Source: Leptospira fluminis
Lineage (GTDB): Bacteria > Spirochaetota > Leptospiria > Leptospirales > Leptospiraceae
Direction of reading: 5' to 3'
Assembly (NCBI RefSeq): GCF_004771275.1
Contig: NZ_RQEV01000010.1
Location: 62,001 to 126,000 of the forward strand
DNA length: 64,000 nucleotides
Shown: piece after piece, positions 46,472 to 57,900 of the stretch
How the letters are laid out: the number at the start of each line of letters is the position of its first letter
Position numbering within the stretch: the stretch's first letter is position 1
The notes under the pieces: generated by a model
The model's input: only the letters and a program-made list of their open reading frames with translations
Database searches by the model: none
What the model was told of the DNA's origin: nothing
Program-made: the position numbers and the translations under genes

Positions 46472-48154
46472 TTATTTCAGGGAGGAATTGATAAAACTTC
46501 CCAGACTTTCCCGGGAAGGAGTGTCTGAAGTTTTGAGATATTTCGCCATCTCTTCTCTTTCTAAGGCCTTGTCAAAGTCCTTAATGGAAAGGGAAATCTT
46601 CTTATTTTTGGAGTCGATCTTAACCACGGCGCACTTTACGATATCTCCGGGTTTGTAGGTCTCCTGAAGATTGACGTCCTTTCCGCCGGGAATTTCCGAA
46701 ATATGAACCAGACCTTCGAATCCGGGCTCTATTTCCACGAACATTCCGAAATCCACGATGCTTTTGATCTTACCTTCGACCACACAGCCTACAGGATAAC
46801 GATTCCGTAAAGCTTCGTATGGATGTTCCTGCAACTGTTTCAGTCCGCAAGAAATTCTTTGAGCGTCGAAATTGATGTCCAGGATCACGTACTTGACTTC
46901 TTCCCCTTTTTTCAAAAGAGAAGTCGGGTTTTTCTGTTTTTCGTCCCAGGTGATATCGCTGATGTGGATCAGACCTTCGATACCGTTTTCCACTTCTACG
47001 AATGCGCCGTATTTGGTGATTCCGGTGATCTTTCCGGACAAGGTGTTCCCTACGCGAACTTCCGGTCCTAACGTATCCCAAGGATTCGGTTGTAATTGTT
47101 TTAATCCTAGAGAAAGTCTTCTGTTATCGAAATCGATGTCCAGAATCAGAGCCTCGACTTCCTGCCCTTTTTTGAGAAGGTCTTTCGGATGAGGAGGTTT
47201 TTTGGACCAGGTCAATTCGGAAGTATGAATCAAGCCTTCCAAACCTTCTTTCAATTCTACGAATGCGCCGAAATTGGTAAGAGAAGTGACCGTTCCCCGA
47301 ACGACCATTTCTTTTTCCAAAGAGCGTTGTGCCCAGATCCAGGGATCTTCATACAATTGCTTGAGACCGAGGGCAAGTTTGTTATTTTCCTTGTCCATTT
47401 CCAAGACTTGGAGTTCCACTTCCTGGCCGATCGTAAAATATTGCTTAAACGGTGCGAATTTTTTGTAGGAGATATCTTTCTGACGAAGAAGTCCGACGAC
47501 CCCTTCCAAATCGCAAAAGACCCCGAAGCTCGCGATCTTAGAGACCACAGCCTTAACCTTGTCCCCTACCTTAACCTTTTGGACCAACGCGTCCCACTTC
47601 TCGTTATTGACTTCGTCCAATAATTTTTTGCGGGAAACAACACCCGAGCGAGTCCGCTCGTTGACTTCGATGATCTTAAAATCCAGCTCGACGCCTTTGT
47701 AATTTTCTCCTTCTCCGAACTTATAGCTAAGTTGGGAAGCGGGAAGGAACAATTCGGATCCTTCCACATTTACGATATAACCTTTGCCTTTGATCTCGTT
47801 TACGAGCCGACCGGTTACTTGGTAATTATTTTTAAATGCGTCTTTGACTACTTCCCAACCCTTTCTCTGGTCCGCTTCTTTTTTAGAAAGAATGCATCCG
47901 GAATCGGTGGACTCTTTGCGTTTTACGAGCGCGGTTACTACGCTGCCCAACTCGGGTTTTTCGTCAAACTCGGAGCGGGAAATTCTACCTTCCTGCTTCA
48001 ATCCCTCGATAGCTACATAGACAAAATCGGTATCAACCGAAACGACTTTTCCGTCTACGACCTGGTCTTTCCGGACCTCGGCTTCATCGTTCTTCTTTTC
48101 TTCCCACTGTTTGAAGACTTCTGCAAAAGTGGACTTGTCTTGTTGGCTATTCAT
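46472..48154 (-). CDS. rpsA: 30S ribosomal protein S1
   Basis: 560 residues made of six S1 RNA-binding motifs. The repeats are visible as [131 protein letters not shown] and [30 protein letters not shown]. The last four are the most canonical. It binds mRNA on the small ribosomal subunit. The cmk-rpsA order seen here is widely conserved, with a 45-base gap. Confidence 0.97.
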   Translation of the reverse strand: MNSQQDKSTFAEVFKQWEEKKNDEAEVRKDQVVDGKVVSVDTDFVYVAIEGLKQEGRISRSEFDEKPELGSVVTALVKRKESTDSGCILSKKEADQRKGWEVVKDAFKNNYQVTGRLVNEIKGKGYIVNVEGSELFLPASQLSYKFGEGENYKGVELDFKIIEVNERTRSGVVSRKKLLDEVNNEKWDALVQKVKVGDKVKAVVSKIASFGVFCDLEGVVGLLRQKDISYKKFAPFKQYFTIGQEVELQVLEMDKENNKLALGLKQLYEDPWIWAQRSLEKEMVVRGTVTSLTNFGAFVELKEGLEGLIHTSELTWSKKPPHPKDLLKKGQEVEALILDIDFDNRRLSLGLKQLQPNPWDTLGPEVRVGNTLSGKITGITKYGAFVEVENGIEGLIHISDITWDEKQKNPTSLLKKGEEVKYVILDINFDAQRISCGLKQLQEHPYEALRNRYPVGCVVEGKIKSIVDFGMFVEIEPGFEGLVHISEIPGGKDVNLQETYKPGDIVKCAVVKIDSKNKKISLSIKDFDKALEREEMAKYLKTSDTPSRESLGSFINSSLK

Positions 48155-48199
48155 TGGGGTGGATTACTCGATTATTAATTTGGGAATAGTGCGGATCGC

Positions 48200-48898
48200 C
48201 TAAAGTGCCGTGTCCAGGCATTCAAGAATCTTACCAATAACACTATTTTTTGGCAAGTTATCTGTGTCAATGAGGATTGCGTCTTTTGCCTGTTTCAAAG
48301 GGGCGATTTCACGCTCCGTATCGGATCGGTCTCGAGAAATGATTTCTCTTTCGATTTCCTCCAAATCCGAATCGATTCCTTGGTCTTTTAATTGAGAATG
48401 CCTTCTCTCAGCCCGAACTCTGGAAGATGCCGTGAGGTAAAATTTGTAGCGTGCATCCGGAAATACGGCCGTACCTATGTCTCTACCGTCCATGACCAAT
48501 TTATGGGTAAGAGCCAAATTTCGAAGCTGCACATTCACATAATCCCGGTAAGGACCCTTACTCGCGATATGTTTGATTTCTCTCGTGATTTCCGGAGTTC
48601 TGATCGCAGCAGAAACATCTTCTCCGTTTAATAAAATCCGATTCTCTCCCAGTTTCGAAAATTCGCACACGACCACCGCACCCGAATAAAGACTTTCGGG
48701 ATCGTTCTTTTCCAACCAATTTTGAAAATGTTCCGAGGGATTTTCTTTCTCGTATTTTCGAAAAATATAAAAGGTTAACGCTCGGTAAAAAGCTCCCGAA
48801 TCCAGATATTCGTATCCCAATTTGGTCGCCAGTTCTCTGGCTACCGTGCTTTTTCCGGAACCCGCGGGACCGTCCAAGGCGATTACATTATCATTCAT
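48200..48898 (-). CDS. cmk: Cytidylate kinase
   Basis: 232 residues that phosphorylate CMP and dCMP. The Walker A loop [18 protein letters not shown] is near the N terminus, followed by [36 protein letters not shown] and [25 protein letters not shown] use ATG 48898, which overlaps aroA's stop as ATGA. A longer frame to 49135 runs through aroA and carries no conserved sequence. The order aroA-cmk-rpsA is common in bacteria. Confidence 0.96.
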   Translation of the reverse strand: MNDNVIALDGPAGSGKSTVARELATKLGYEYLDSGAFYRALTFYIFRKYEKENPSEHFQNWLEKNDPESLYSGAVVVCEFSKLGENRILLNGEDVSAAIRTPEITREIKHIASKGPYRDYVNVQLRNLALTHKLVMDGRDIGTAVFPDARYKFYLTASSRVRAERRHSQLKDQGIDSDLEEIEREIISRDRSDTEREIAPLKQAKDAILIDTDNLPKNSVIGKILECLDTAL

Positions 48899-50211
48899 AG
48901 CAAGACGGAATCCAATTTTTTTTCGAAGCCGGGAAAGGAAGTCTCTATCCAGGAAGTTTCGTCCAGATCCAGAGGCAATCCCGTCGCCGCTCTCAGGATC
49001 ATAAAACTCATCGCGATCCGATGGTCCATATTCGTTAGGATATTCCCGCCTTTTCCGTTTAACCAGGAATCCAATTCCGAAGAAACTCCGTTTTTCGTCG
49101 GTTCCGAGAATTCGTACCCGTCCTCGTATTCCCAAACTTCAATGCCGAGAGACCTCAGGTTTTCCACCATGGCCGAGATGCGATCCGATTCCTTTGCCCG
49201 GAGTTCCTTTGCATGACGTATTTTAAATCCGCCTTCCGCAAAAAGTCCCGCGATCGTCAGGACCGGAATCTCGTCTATCAAGGAAGGAAGCCAACTCTCG
49301 GGAATTTCCGCAAAATGCAAGTTAGACGAAATCGCCTCTAAATCTCCGACGGGCTCTCCGCACTCCACTCTCCGGTTGTGGATTCGGATCCTTCCCCCCA
49401 TCGCTTCCAAAGCTTTCAGAATTCCCGTTCGAGACGGGTTCAACCCCACGTTTCGGACTAGGATCGAACCTTCTTTTAACAACAATCCTAAGACGAGGAA
49501 AAAAGCCGCGGAAGAGATGTCTCCCGGTACTCTGAATTCGGCCGGTTCGAAACGGTAAGGCGGAGAGATCTTAAAATGCGTAGGGCTCTCGTATTCGATC
49601 CGGTTTCCCAAATAGCGAAGCATATTTTCGGTGTGGTCGCGGGACAGAATCTCCTCTTCGTAATCCAACGTGGTTTCGGACGCCATGGCCGCGAGCATCA
49701 GGCAGGATTTTACTTGCGCGGAAGCGATCGGACTTTTGTACGAAAAGGATTCCAACTTTCTTCCTTCAATTTTCAGAGGAGCCTTATCTCCTTCTCCGCG
49801 AATGGAAGCCCCCATGGCCGCCAAAGGTTTCATGATCCGGGACATGGGTCGTTTCCGCAAAGACGCATCTCCGGTTAAGATCGCATGGATTCCCGGAATT
49901 CCGCAGAGCAGTCCTGCGGAAAGTCGGATCCCTGTGCCCGCGTTTCCGAAATCCAACTCGCCCGAAGGAGAGTGCAAATCGGATTTTCCGGGACTCGTAA
50001 AAAGATATTCTCCGCTCCCCTTCTTGTCCACTTTCAATCCCATTCGAGAAAAAGCGTGCATGGTGTTCAGAGGATCTTCCGCTTCCAAAAATCCGGAAAC
50101 ATACGTCGTCCCTTTGGATAAAACGGAAAACAAAACGGAGCGATGGGAGAGGGATTTGTCTCCCGGAACAAGGATTTCTCTACCGAAAGATCTAGAGTTT
50201 CTTGGGATCAT
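48895..50211 (-). CDS. aroA: 3-phosphoshikimate 1-carboxyvinyltransferase (EPSP synthase)
   Basis: 438 residues; transfers enolpyruvyl from PEP to shikimate 3-phosphate. Motifs include [51 protein letters not shown] and [32 protein letters not shown] and the C-terminal [12 protein letters not shown] follow. It overlaps tyrA by 20 bases and cmk by 4. It belongs to a pheA-tyrA-aroA aromatic amino acid group. The IRLSAGLL and KRPMSRI segments are the usual PEP and substrate contacts. Confidence 0.97.
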   Translation of the reverse strand: MIPRNSRSFGREILVPGDKSLSHRSVLFSVLSKGTTYVSGFLEAEDPLNTMHAFSRMGLKVDKKGSGEYLFTSPGKSDLHSPSGELDFGNAGTGIRLSAGLLCGIPGIHAILTGDASLRKRPMSRIMKPLAAMGASIRGEGDKAPLKIEGRKLESFSYKSPIASAQVKSCLMLAAMASETTLDYEEEILSRDHTENMLRYLGNRIEYESPTHFKISPPYRFEPAEFRVPGDISSAAFFLVLGLLLKEGSILVRNVGLNPSRTGILKALEAMGGRIRIHNRRVECGEPVGDLEAISSNLHFAEIPESWLPSLIDEIPVLTIAGLFAEGGFKIRHAKELRAKESDRISAMVENLRSLGIEVWEYEDGYEFSEPTKNGVSSELDSWLNGKGGNILTNMDHRIAMSFMILRAATGLPLDLDETSWIETSFPGFEKKLDSVLL

Positions 50212-51109
50212 TCTTCTTCTTTAAGATTCCATCCCGGTGGTTCCGGGATTTTTCCATGAAGGACTTCCAATGGTCCAGGTCGAGCGGCTTTTCCGGCCCC
50301 AACTCGGAAATGATCCGATCCAAATGACCTCTAAAATCCAGTAACGATGAGAGAATTTCATCCCGATTCGAGGAGAAAATCGGAGCCCACATTTTAGGAT
50401 TCGAACCCGCGATCCGAGTCATATCCCGAAATCCTCCTCCCGTTAAAGGTAAGGGGGAACGATCCGTAAATTTCTGGACGCATTCGCTTTCCCAAACCCA
50501 ATCCGTCATGATGGATGCGATGATATGAGGAGAATGGGAAACGTAGGACAAAATCCTATCGTGTTCGAGCGCGGGGATCTCCACGGTTTCCATGCCGAGA
50601 AATCTCCAAAAGGATTCGAGATCCGAAAACGCTTTTTCGGTCGCGCCTTTGGGACGAGTCAATATGCAGAGTCGCCCTTCATACAGATCCGCATTCGCGA
50701 ATTCCAAGCCTGATTCCTCCGAACCGCACATGGGGTGGGAAGAAACGTATCGATGAGAAGAGGAATGGGAAGATTCCACTGCGGATATGATGTCCCGTTT
50801 GGTGGAACCCATATCCGTCATCAATCCGGGCCAATCCTCGGGAAGAGAAGGAATGAGTTCCACGATGGTATTGACCGGAACTCCGAATACGATCAGATCG
50901 AAATCGTTCCAATTCGGATTCTCTCCGAATTCCTCCGAGGTAAGTATGCGATCGGCGGAGCCGAGAGAGATTCCCTTTTCCTTGCTCTTTCGGGAACCGA
51001 CCACTCCCGTCACTTTCGCGTCGGCCCCTTTCTTTTTCAGTGCGAGGGAAAGCGAAGCGCCCATAAGACCTAGGCCGTAAATCAGAATGTTTCGAAACGG
51101 AAGATTCAC
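50192..51109 (-). CDS. tyrA: Prephenate dehydrogenase
   Basis: 305 residues, NAD-dependent and leading to tyrosine. The cofactor loop [21 protein letters not shown] opens the protein. [19 protein letters not shown] and [12 protein letters not shown] follow, with the catalytic histidine region [22 protein letters not shown] next. [25 protein letters not shown] is also typical. It overlaps pheA by 4 bases and aroA by 20, so the three are co-transcribed. Confidence 0.96.
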   Translation of the reverse strand: MNLPFRNILIYGLGLMGASLSLALKKKGADAKVTGVVGSRKSKEKGISLGSADRILTSEEFGENPNWNDFDLIVFGVPVNTIVELIPSLPEDWPGLMTDMGSTKRDIISAVESSHSSSHRYVSSHPMCGSEESGLEFANADLYEGRLCILTRPKGATEKAFSDLESFWRFLGMETVEIPALEHDRILSYVSHSPHIIASIMTDWVWESECVQKFTDRSPLPLTGGGFRDMTRIAGSNPKMWAPIFSSNRDEILSSLLDFRGHLDRIISELGPEKPLDLDHWKSFMEKSRNHRDGILKKKNDPKKL

Positions 51110-52197
51110 GGACTCGGTGGAGATATCGGATAAGAACCCAATATCCTCAGATAGATTGTATTTTCCCTAAGAACGCCAAGAACTTCCTCAATGATCGGAT
51201 CCTTTCTATGCCCCTGAAAGTCGATGAAGAAATTGTATTCCCAGGAAGTCCGTCTCGTCGGACGAGTCTCGACCTTGGACAGGTTGATTCCTCGATCGAA
51301 GAACGGCTTCAGAACGGAATACAACGAACCCGGTTTATCCGGAACGGAAAAAACGATGGATGTCTTGTCGTTTCCCGTTGGAGGGCATTGATTCTTTCCG
51401 ATGATCAGGAAGCGGGTGGAATTGCCCGGCATATCCTCTATGGATTCCCGGATCACGTCTAGACCGTAAATCTCGGCGGCGATAGTGGAAGCGATGGCGG
51501 CACAGCCTTCCTTTTTTTCCGCGACGATACTCGCCGCTCTGGAAGTGGAGGGAGTTTCCGAAATCTGCACGTGAGCCAAGTTCGCCGCGATCCAATTCCG
51601 ACACTGAGCGTTCGCGATTTTGATTCCGTACAATGTCTTGATCTTCTGCAGATCGTGTTCGAATCCGAGCAGATTCAAAGTGATCCTTAAATAAATCTCC
51701 GAATAAATATTCAGATCGGAAACCAAGAATTGATCCAAAGTGGAGTTGACGAGTCCTTCGGAGGAATTCTCCACGGGAACCACTCCGTAATCCGCCTTGT
51801 CCGTTTCCACCGCACGAAAAACCTCTGGAATGGAAGAAAATTCGCTCGCTTCTACGGAAGCTCCGAATCTGGCTCGGACGGCTTGGTGGGAAAAGGATCC
51901 TTCCGGTCCTAAGTATCCTACGGAAAGTCCTTTTTCCACGGAAAAGGAACCGGACATGATCTCGCGATAAATCGCGAGCAATACTTTATCCGGTAGAGGT
52001 CCGCCGTTTAAGTTTAAAATTTTCTCATATACGTCCTTTTCTCTGTCGGGACGATAAATCGGTTCTTTGTTTTCCCTTTTTATCTCCCCTATGGAAGAGG
52101 CGATATCCGCACGGGCCTGGATAGCCCGTACGATTTCCTTATCCAAGGAATCTATCTTATCCCGGTATTCCTTGAGTTTATCGTTATTCTTGCTCAT
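51106..52197 (-). CDS. pheA: Bifunctional chorismate mutase / prephenate dehydratase (P-protein)
   Basis: 363 residues in three parts. An AroQ-type chorismate mutase occupies about 1-90 ([32 protein letters not shown]). A prephenate dehydratase follows at about 95-275, with [10 protein letters not shown] and the NSTRFLIIG motif. A C-terminal ACT domain, [36 protein letters not shown], is the usual phenylalanine-sensing module. It leads to phenylpyruvate for phenylalanine. Overlaps of 14 bases with scpB and 4 with tyrA put it in one operon. Confidence 0.96.
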   Translation of the reverse strand: MSKNNDKLKEYRDKIDSLDKEIVRAIQARADIASSIGEIKRENKEPIYRPDREKDVYEKILNLNGGPLPDKVLLAIYREIMSGSFSVEKGLSVGYLGPEGSFSHQAVRARFGASVEASEFSSIPEVFRAVETDKADYGVVPVENSSEGLVNSTLDQFLVSDLNIYSEIYLRITLNLLGFEHDLQKIKTLYGIKIANAQCRNWIAANLAHVQISETPSTSRAASIVAEKKEGCAAIASTIAAEIYGLDVIRESIEDMPGNSTRFLIIGKNQCPPTGNDKTSIVFSVPDKPGSLYSVLKPFFDRGINLSKVETRPTRRTSWEYNFFIDFQGHRKDPIIEEVLGVLRENTIYLRILGSYPISPPSP

Positions 52198-52753
52198 TTT
52201 CGATCAGATCGTCCAGGTTTTCGAATTTCAGTTCCTTCACTTCTACAGGGGCCGGTAGGTCCGAGAGTTTATTTAAACCGAAATGGAGAAGGAATTCCTT
52301 CGTGGTTCCGTACAAAGCCGGACGGCCCGGAACTTCCTTGTTCCCCACCGGTTTGACCAACTTCTTGGAAATCAAAGAGGTTACCATCGCACGGGAAGAG
52401 ACGCCGCGGATATCGTCTATTTCCGACAAAGTGATGGGTTGCTTATAAGCGATAATCGCAAGAGTGTCCAGACTGGAGCGGGAAAGCTGGTCCCGCTTCT
52501 TTTCCTTGAATAATTGCGCTAAAATCTCCGAGAATTTTTCGTTCGTGAAGAATTGGTAGGCGCCGGCGATTTCCCGTAATACGAAACCTCCGTCCCTTTC
52601 CTGGTAGTCCAGAATCAATTCGTCCAATATTTCCCGGGCTTCGTGCTTTTCGCATTCTACCGATTTGGCGATGCTAGCCAGTTTTAGCGGTTCCCCGGAA
52701 AGGAAAAGAAGGGCCTCTATCAGTCCTTTTAAGCCGGATTTTTCGCGTTCCAC
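52184..52753 (-). CDS. scpB: Segregation and condensation protein B
   Basis: 189 residues forming two winged helices (LKGLIEALLFLSGEPLKLASIAKSVECEKHEAREILDELILDY, and LSRSSLDTLAIIAYKQPITLSEIDDIRGVSSRAMVTSLISKKLVKPVG). PGRPALYGTTKEFLLHFGL closes the domain. ScpB joins ScpA and SMC in chromosome condensation. The start is GTG with GGGAGAA just upstream. It overlaps scpA by 25 bases and pheA by 14. Confidence 0.96.
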   Translation of the reverse strand: MEREKSGLKGLIEALLFLSGEPLKLASIAKSVECEKHEAREILDELILDYQERDGGFVLREIAGAYQFFTNEKFSEILAQLFKEKKRDQLSRSSLDTLAIIAYKQPITLSEIDDIRGVSSRAMVTSLISKKLVKPVGNKEVPGRPALYGTTKEFLLHFGLNKLSDLPAPVEVKELKFENLDDLIENEQE

Positions 52754-53505
52754 GGTTCTCCCACCAAGAAAATACGGATTTCGCCGAAGGTTTTATGCTG
52801 GCGAATCGCTAGGATCCTCTGTTTACAGAGTTCCAGCATTGCCAAAAAGACGGCGACAACTTCGGCTTTCTCGGGTTGAACCGACGAAAATAATTCCTCG
52901 AAAGAGATATCCGATCTTTGGACGAGGAGAGCGGAGATTGTCTCCATCTTTTCCTCGACAGAATACCGGTGGGGCGCGGTAAGTAAAGCGGGAATCTCGC
53001 CTTCTTCCTCCCGTTTTTCCAGGATCGTATTGAAGGCGGAAATGAGATCCAAAAGACTTAAATCCAACCAATTTTCTTCCTCGTCGATCACTTGGTTGGT
53101 GTCTCTCGCAAAGACGCTAGACTGGACCTTATCGATTTCCGACAGTTTTTGCGCCGTGAGTTGGAATTTCTTATGCTCCAACAGCTTTTCCACTAGCTCC
53201 GGAGGAAGAGGAGGATCGTAGTCTTCCTCCTCGAAACCCGGATCCGGAAGAAGCGCTTTTGATTTTAAATACACTAGGTTTGCGGCCATCAGCGCGTATT
53301 CCGCGCCGAAATCGATCTGGATACTTTCTGAAATTTTCAAAAAACGGAGAAAATCCTCCGTAATGCGGGACAAGGAAACTTCGAATATGTCTATCTTGTA
53401 GCTCTCTATGAGAGACCAGAGTAAACTTAAAGGTCCCTCCGTGATTCCTCCCTCCGCGTTATTCCATTGGACCACGAAGGTCTTTCCACCATCCTCCCTT
53501 TCCAT
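52729..53505 (-). CDS. scpA: Segregation and condensation protein A
   Basis: 258 residues, kleisin partner of SMC. The N-terminal LWSLIESYKIDIFEVSLSRITEDFLRFL and DFGAEYALMAANLVYLKSKALLP are diagnostic. A C-terminal winged helix (VVAVFLAMLELCKQRILAIRQHKTFGEIRIFL) contacts the SMC head. It starts 13 bases after cheY and overlaps scpB by 25 bases. Its position between chemotaxis and aromatic genes looks like operon packing rather than a shared role. Confidence 0.95.
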   Translation of the reverse strand: MEREDGGKTFVVQWNNAEGGITEGPLSLLWSLIESYKIDIFEVSLSRITEDFLRFLKISESIQIDFGAEYALMAANLVYLKSKALLPDPGFEEEDYDPPLPPELVEKLLEHKKFQLTAQKLSEIDKVQSSVFARDTNQVIDEEENWLDLSLLDLISAFNTILEKREEEGEIPALLTAPHRYSVEEKMETISALLVQRSDISFEELFSSVQPEKAEVVAVFLAMLELCKQRILAIRQHKTFGEIRIFLVGEPWNAKNPA

Positions 53506-53518
53506 CGATAGAACCCTT

Positions 53519-53881
53519 TTACGAACTTAGAGCTTTGTCCGCCGCTTGCTGTAGCCTCTCCGGCGAGAAAGGTTTTACCACGAAATCCTTTACACCCATC
53601 TTAATCGCTTTCGCGAGGAGCTCCTCTTGTCCGAGCGCCGTGACCATGATGATCCGGGCCTTCGGATCGATTTTGAAAATTTCCTGGGCGGCTTCGATTC
53701 CGTCCTTTTCCCTCATGGTGATATCCATAGTAACGAGATCCGGTTTGATCGCTTTGTACTGATCGACGGCGATATTACCGTTTTCAGCCTCGCCTACGAT
53801 CTCGTGGCCTCCCGCTACCAAGGCATCTTTCACCATGGTCCTCATAAACTTTGCATCGTCCACTACGAGAATTCTGGCCAT
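53519..53881 (-). CDS. cheY: Chemotaxis response regulator CheY
   Basis: 120-residue single receiver domain with acidic pair D8-D9, phospho-aspartate in TMDITMREKDG (D53), and the switch residues VTALGQ and K in KPFSPERL. Phosphorylated CheY binds the flagellar motor switch. It lies 3 bases after cheB. A single receiver with CheB/CheA neighbours supports CheY, although other CheY paralogues probably exist elsewhere. Confidence 0.93.
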   Translation of the reverse strand: MARILVVDDAKFMRTMVKDALVAGGHEIVGEAENGNIAVDQYKAIKPDLVTMDITMREKDGIEAAQEIFKIDPKARIIMVTALGQEELLAKAIKMGVKDFVVKPFSPERLQQAADKALSS

Positions 53882-53884
53882 GTT

Positions 53885-54958
53885 TTAATTTCCCCTTTCC
53901 TTAAGAATAGAAAGTATCCTAGTTGTAATTGCACTTAAAGGTTCCACGAACTGAACCCCACCCATCTCCACGGCTTGGCGGTTCATGCCGAAAATAACGG
54001 AACTTGCCTCATCCTGGGCGATCGTTGCCGCTCCTGCCTCTCTCATTCTGAGAGTGGCAGCGGAACCGTCCTTTCCCATTCCGGTCATGATCACGCCGAC
54101 TAAGGCGCTACCGTATTCTCGGATTGCACTATCAAAAAGAACTTCTACAGAGGGCTTGTGTCCATTTACAAGCCCTTCCTTATCGAGTGCAATCCATTTC
54201 CGCCCGCCCCTCGTCACAATAGACAAATGAGCGTCACCGGGAGCGACGTACCCGACTCCCGGCTCCACCGGTTCCCCGTCTTCCGCTTCTTTTACCGTAA
54301 TTTTGGAGTGTTCGTTTAATCTTGCAGCGAACGCTTTGGTAAAACCCACCGGCATATGCTGTACGACGAAAATCGGTAAATAAAATCTTTCTGGAAATTC
54401 CGAAAAAACGGTCTGCAGCGCTTTGGGGCCGCCGGTGGAAGTACCTATACAGATGGCCTCGACAGGTTTCGTTTCCGATTTGAAAACCGGAATCTTTCCG
54501 GGCGGAGCAACCTTATGCGGATCGAAAAGAGGACGAATACCGCGGACACTCTCGAAGTACGAAATTATTCTGTTTCTTAATACCGCTCCCAGCTCCTCGG
54601 GATTAAAGTGATTCGTGCTGGAAGGCTTCGGAATAAAATCGATCGCTCCGTATTCCAAGGCTTTGAACGTGGCTTCGGCACCATGCTGGGTCAGAACGGA
54701 AAGCATCATTACGGGAACTCCCAGCCTTTTTTTCCGGAGTTCCTGCAATGCGGAAAGTCCGTCCAATACTGGCATTTCCACATCCAAAATGACCAGATCC
54801 GGCTTCAATTTTTCGGTCAATTCGATGCAGTCCACCCCGGTTTTTCCCGTGGCAATGACTTGGATCTTTTCGTCCCTTTGGATTTGGTCCGAAATTATAT
54901 TCCGTACGAGAAGCGAATCGTCGATAATCACGACCCGAATGGGCGAGCTGGAATTCAT
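53885..54958 (-). CDS. cheB: Chemotaxis-specific methylesterase/deamidase CheB
   Basis: 357 residues. An N-terminal receiver ([16 protein letters not shown], phospho-Asp in [12 protein letters not shown]) is followed by a methylesterase domain. Catalytic motifs are [13 protein letters not shown] (Ser), [19 protein letters not shown] (His) and [15 protein letters not shown] (Asp). It removes methyl groups from chemoreceptors to reset sensitivity. No CheR or receptor gene is in the window. It is 31 bases after cheA. Confidence 0.96.
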   Translation of the reverse strand: MNSSSPIRVVIIDDSLLVRNIISDQIQRDEKIQVIATGKTGVDCIELTEKLKPDLVILDVEMPVLDGLSALQELRKKRLGVPVMMLSVLTQHGAEATFKALEYGAIDFIPKPSSTNHFNPEELGAVLRNRIISYFESVRGIRPLFDPHKVAPPGKIPVFKSETKPVEAICIGTSTGGPKALQTVFSEFPERFYLPIFVVQHMPVGFTKAFAARLNEHSKITVKEAEDGEPVEPGVGYVAPGDAHLSIVTRGGRKWIALDKEGLVNGHKPSVEVLFDSAIREYGSALVGVIMTGMGKDGSAATLRMREAGAATIAQDEASSVIFGMNRQAVEMGGVQFVEPLSAITTRILSILKERGN

Positions 54959-54989
54959 TCTTACTTAAGCCTTTGAAATCGTTTCGGTC

Positions 54990-57900
54990 TTAGAACTTGG
55001 GAAGGATAGCCATGAGTTCGTCGAAGTCCGGCAAAAACAGAAGGACTCCGAGAAGGTTATTTCCTTCATGATTGAATTCGGTCAACATACTTAGAAATTT
55101 CGTACGCTCCGGTTTGACTACTTCCAAAACTTCCAGAAAAGTACCTTCCACCAATTCGGGGACGTCCGGCATGACGCTCACCTTTGCTTTGTTGGAGATG
55201 GAGTTCAGGACGGACGCGCAAACGATGTTGGAAATCTCCGATAACACACTCTTAGTATCGTCGTCCAAAACGTCTCCGGAAGAGACCGAATCCAAAAGTT
55301 CCTTGGCCAAATTTTTGGCGTTTTCCCTCGAAAACATCATGAGAAGGTTTCCGTTCAAGTCGCCGTTCATCCTGACTTTCATTCCGTAAAACTTATCGTC
55401 AGAAAATCTGATTTCGGACGCCAAGCCTTCCTTATCGTTCATGATGATTTCAGGAATAAATAGGTCCACATTCCGGTTTAGAATCTGGGATAGTACCATT
55501 CCGGCGTTCATCATTCCGGTGTTGACGACCGCCTCTATTTTTTTGATCTGTTCTCGAGTCAGGTTGCCGGTAAAATCCTTCGTATGGGAAACCGACATCA
55601 TTCTTTCCTTTTTCTGTTCTAGGAATCCCTCGATGATTCGGTTCGCCCTTTTCTTTTCCTCATCCGTCTGAACGGTGTCCGATACGAGTTCGGATATGTG
55701 AGAACGGTATTCTTCCTCCATTCCCTGTCTCTTAGGAGCCGGCGTTTCTTTCTCCAGAATCGCAGTGCTAGAGTTGCCGGAGGAAGAGGATTCGACCGTA
55801 CTTCCGGAATTCGCCAGAAGGCGGTCCTCGGAGACCTTGAATTCCACGGAAAATCCGGATTCTGTCCCTCCTCCGTTTTCACGGTGGAGATCCTCTTTTT
55901 CCGCGACGATCTTTTTGGATTCGTCCTCACGCTTGCGTTCGGATTTCTTTCGTTTGGCACGTTCGCGAGCGGTAATCTCGTGCAGTTTATGATTGTAAAC
56001 GTTAGTAGGATTTGCCGTCTTCTGGATGTACATCTCCTCTTCCGTCTCGATCGTGCGGATCGTGCTGATCCGCTTCATGGTCTCAAGGTTGAAATTGGCG
56101 TATTTACCGCTTTCATCTAGTCGAGAGGAAATTTCGACGAGCCCCGGAATGTCCAAGACCATGATAATGGTTCCGTCGCCCATGATGGAAGCGCCGGTCA
56201 ACCCCTTGATATTCTTGAAGTTCTTCTCCAAAGATTTGATCACGGTCTCGTGCTTTCCTACGAGTTCGTCCACCATGAAACCCAGCTTTCTTCCCTTGAA
56301 TTGCACGATGACGACCGGAGCCTCGTCTCTGTCCGTTTTATCCTGGAGACCGAGGATCCGGTTCAACCGATAAATCGGTAGGACCTCGCCCCGGAGATTG
56401 ATGATTTCGTTCCCTTCCAGTGTGGTGATCTGTTCGTTGTTGACCTTGATCGTTTCGTTAACCTCGGAAAGCGGGAAGGCATAGACCTCCTCTTCCATCA
56501 TGATCAAAATGGAAGGTATAATCGCAAGAGCTTGCGGGAAGGAAAGAACGAAGGAAGTCCCCACCCCTTTTTGAGATTGGATCAATATCTTTCCCTTGAA
56601 TTCCTGGATCAGGTTATTGACCACGTTCATACCGACTCCCCGACCGGAGATATCGGTGATTTTTTCGGCGGTGGAAAATCCTGGTGCGAAAATAAACTGA
56701 TATATTTCGTTTTCGGAAAGTTCGGCGGCGCTTGTCTCCGAAACCAATCCCTTCTCGACGGCTTTCTTACGGATTTTGTCCGCATCGAGCCCCTTGCCGT
56801 CGTCGCGTATTTCGACCATGATATTGCTGCCGCCCTGATACGCGTTCAGTTCCACGATTCCGACTTCCGACTTTCCGGCCTTTCTTCTTTCTTCCGGAGT
56901 TTCGATCCCGTGGTCCACGGAATTGCGAATGAGATGAAGCATCGGTTCGCCGAGAGCGTCGATCACCTTCTTATCCAATTCCGTGGATTCTCCATTTAGC
57001 ACCAATTCCACCTTCTTACCGGTTTCCAATGACAGGTCTCGGACCAACCGCGAAAAGCGTCGAAAAACGGTAGAAATGGGAACCATCCGGATGTTCATGA
57101 TTCCGGACTGCAACTCTTTGGAAATCCGATTGATCAGATCGATTCGACCTTTCAACTCGTTAAAAAGTTGGTCTTCCCCGAAAGTACGAATCAGATCGTC
57201 GTATATTTTTTGAAATCCGGAATTGGTAATGACCAACTCTCCGACGTTATTCATCAATTGGTCCAATTTATCCGAAGATACTTTGATACTCTTTAGCGTG
57301 ATCTTTGCGTCCGTAGACTTATCCTCGTCTTCGAGATGATAACCTCCGGATGACGCGGAATCGGAGGACTTTTCGTACCTGTATTCGGAAGAAGGCTGAA
57401 AATTCTCGACAGTCAGATTCTCCACCATGTCCACGTTCGCGGCCTTGGTAAGCTCCTCGTTGGGCTTATCGCTCTGGAGAAGAATATGCAGAGCGAGAGA
57501 TTCCGTTCCTTTCTCCAGCTCCTCCAGGGAAGGGCTAGTTTTATGGATGATTCCCAAAGTTTTCAAATTTTGTAATATTAAAGAATAGCGCAATCCCTTC
57601 ATGGGGGCGTCCGACTTCAGACTCACTTTTAGGATCCACAAGCTGCCTTTTCCCTCTTTCAGTGCTTCTTCCAGTTCCTTTTGGTCGTCGGCATCCAACT
57701 GCAATTCGGAAGAGACGGATACCTCCTCTTTTCGGGAAGTCTCGGTCTTCTCGCCGACAACGGCGCCGGGCTGTGAAGATTCGGGATCGTTCTCGTAGGC
57801 TTCCAATTTCTGGATCATGTCGGTATAGGGAGTATCGACTTTCTTTCCCTCCGCGACATTGACTATTACGTTCTTGATCAGATCAAAGCAATGAAATAGA

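Noticed and set aside
48899..49135. N-terminal extension of cmk
   Set aside because: It lies wholly within aroA in another frame and precedes the normal cytidylate kinase N terminus.
55698..56120. 140-codon plus-strand frame inside cheA
   Set aside because: Antisense to the cheA linker region, no leader, no conserved pattern.
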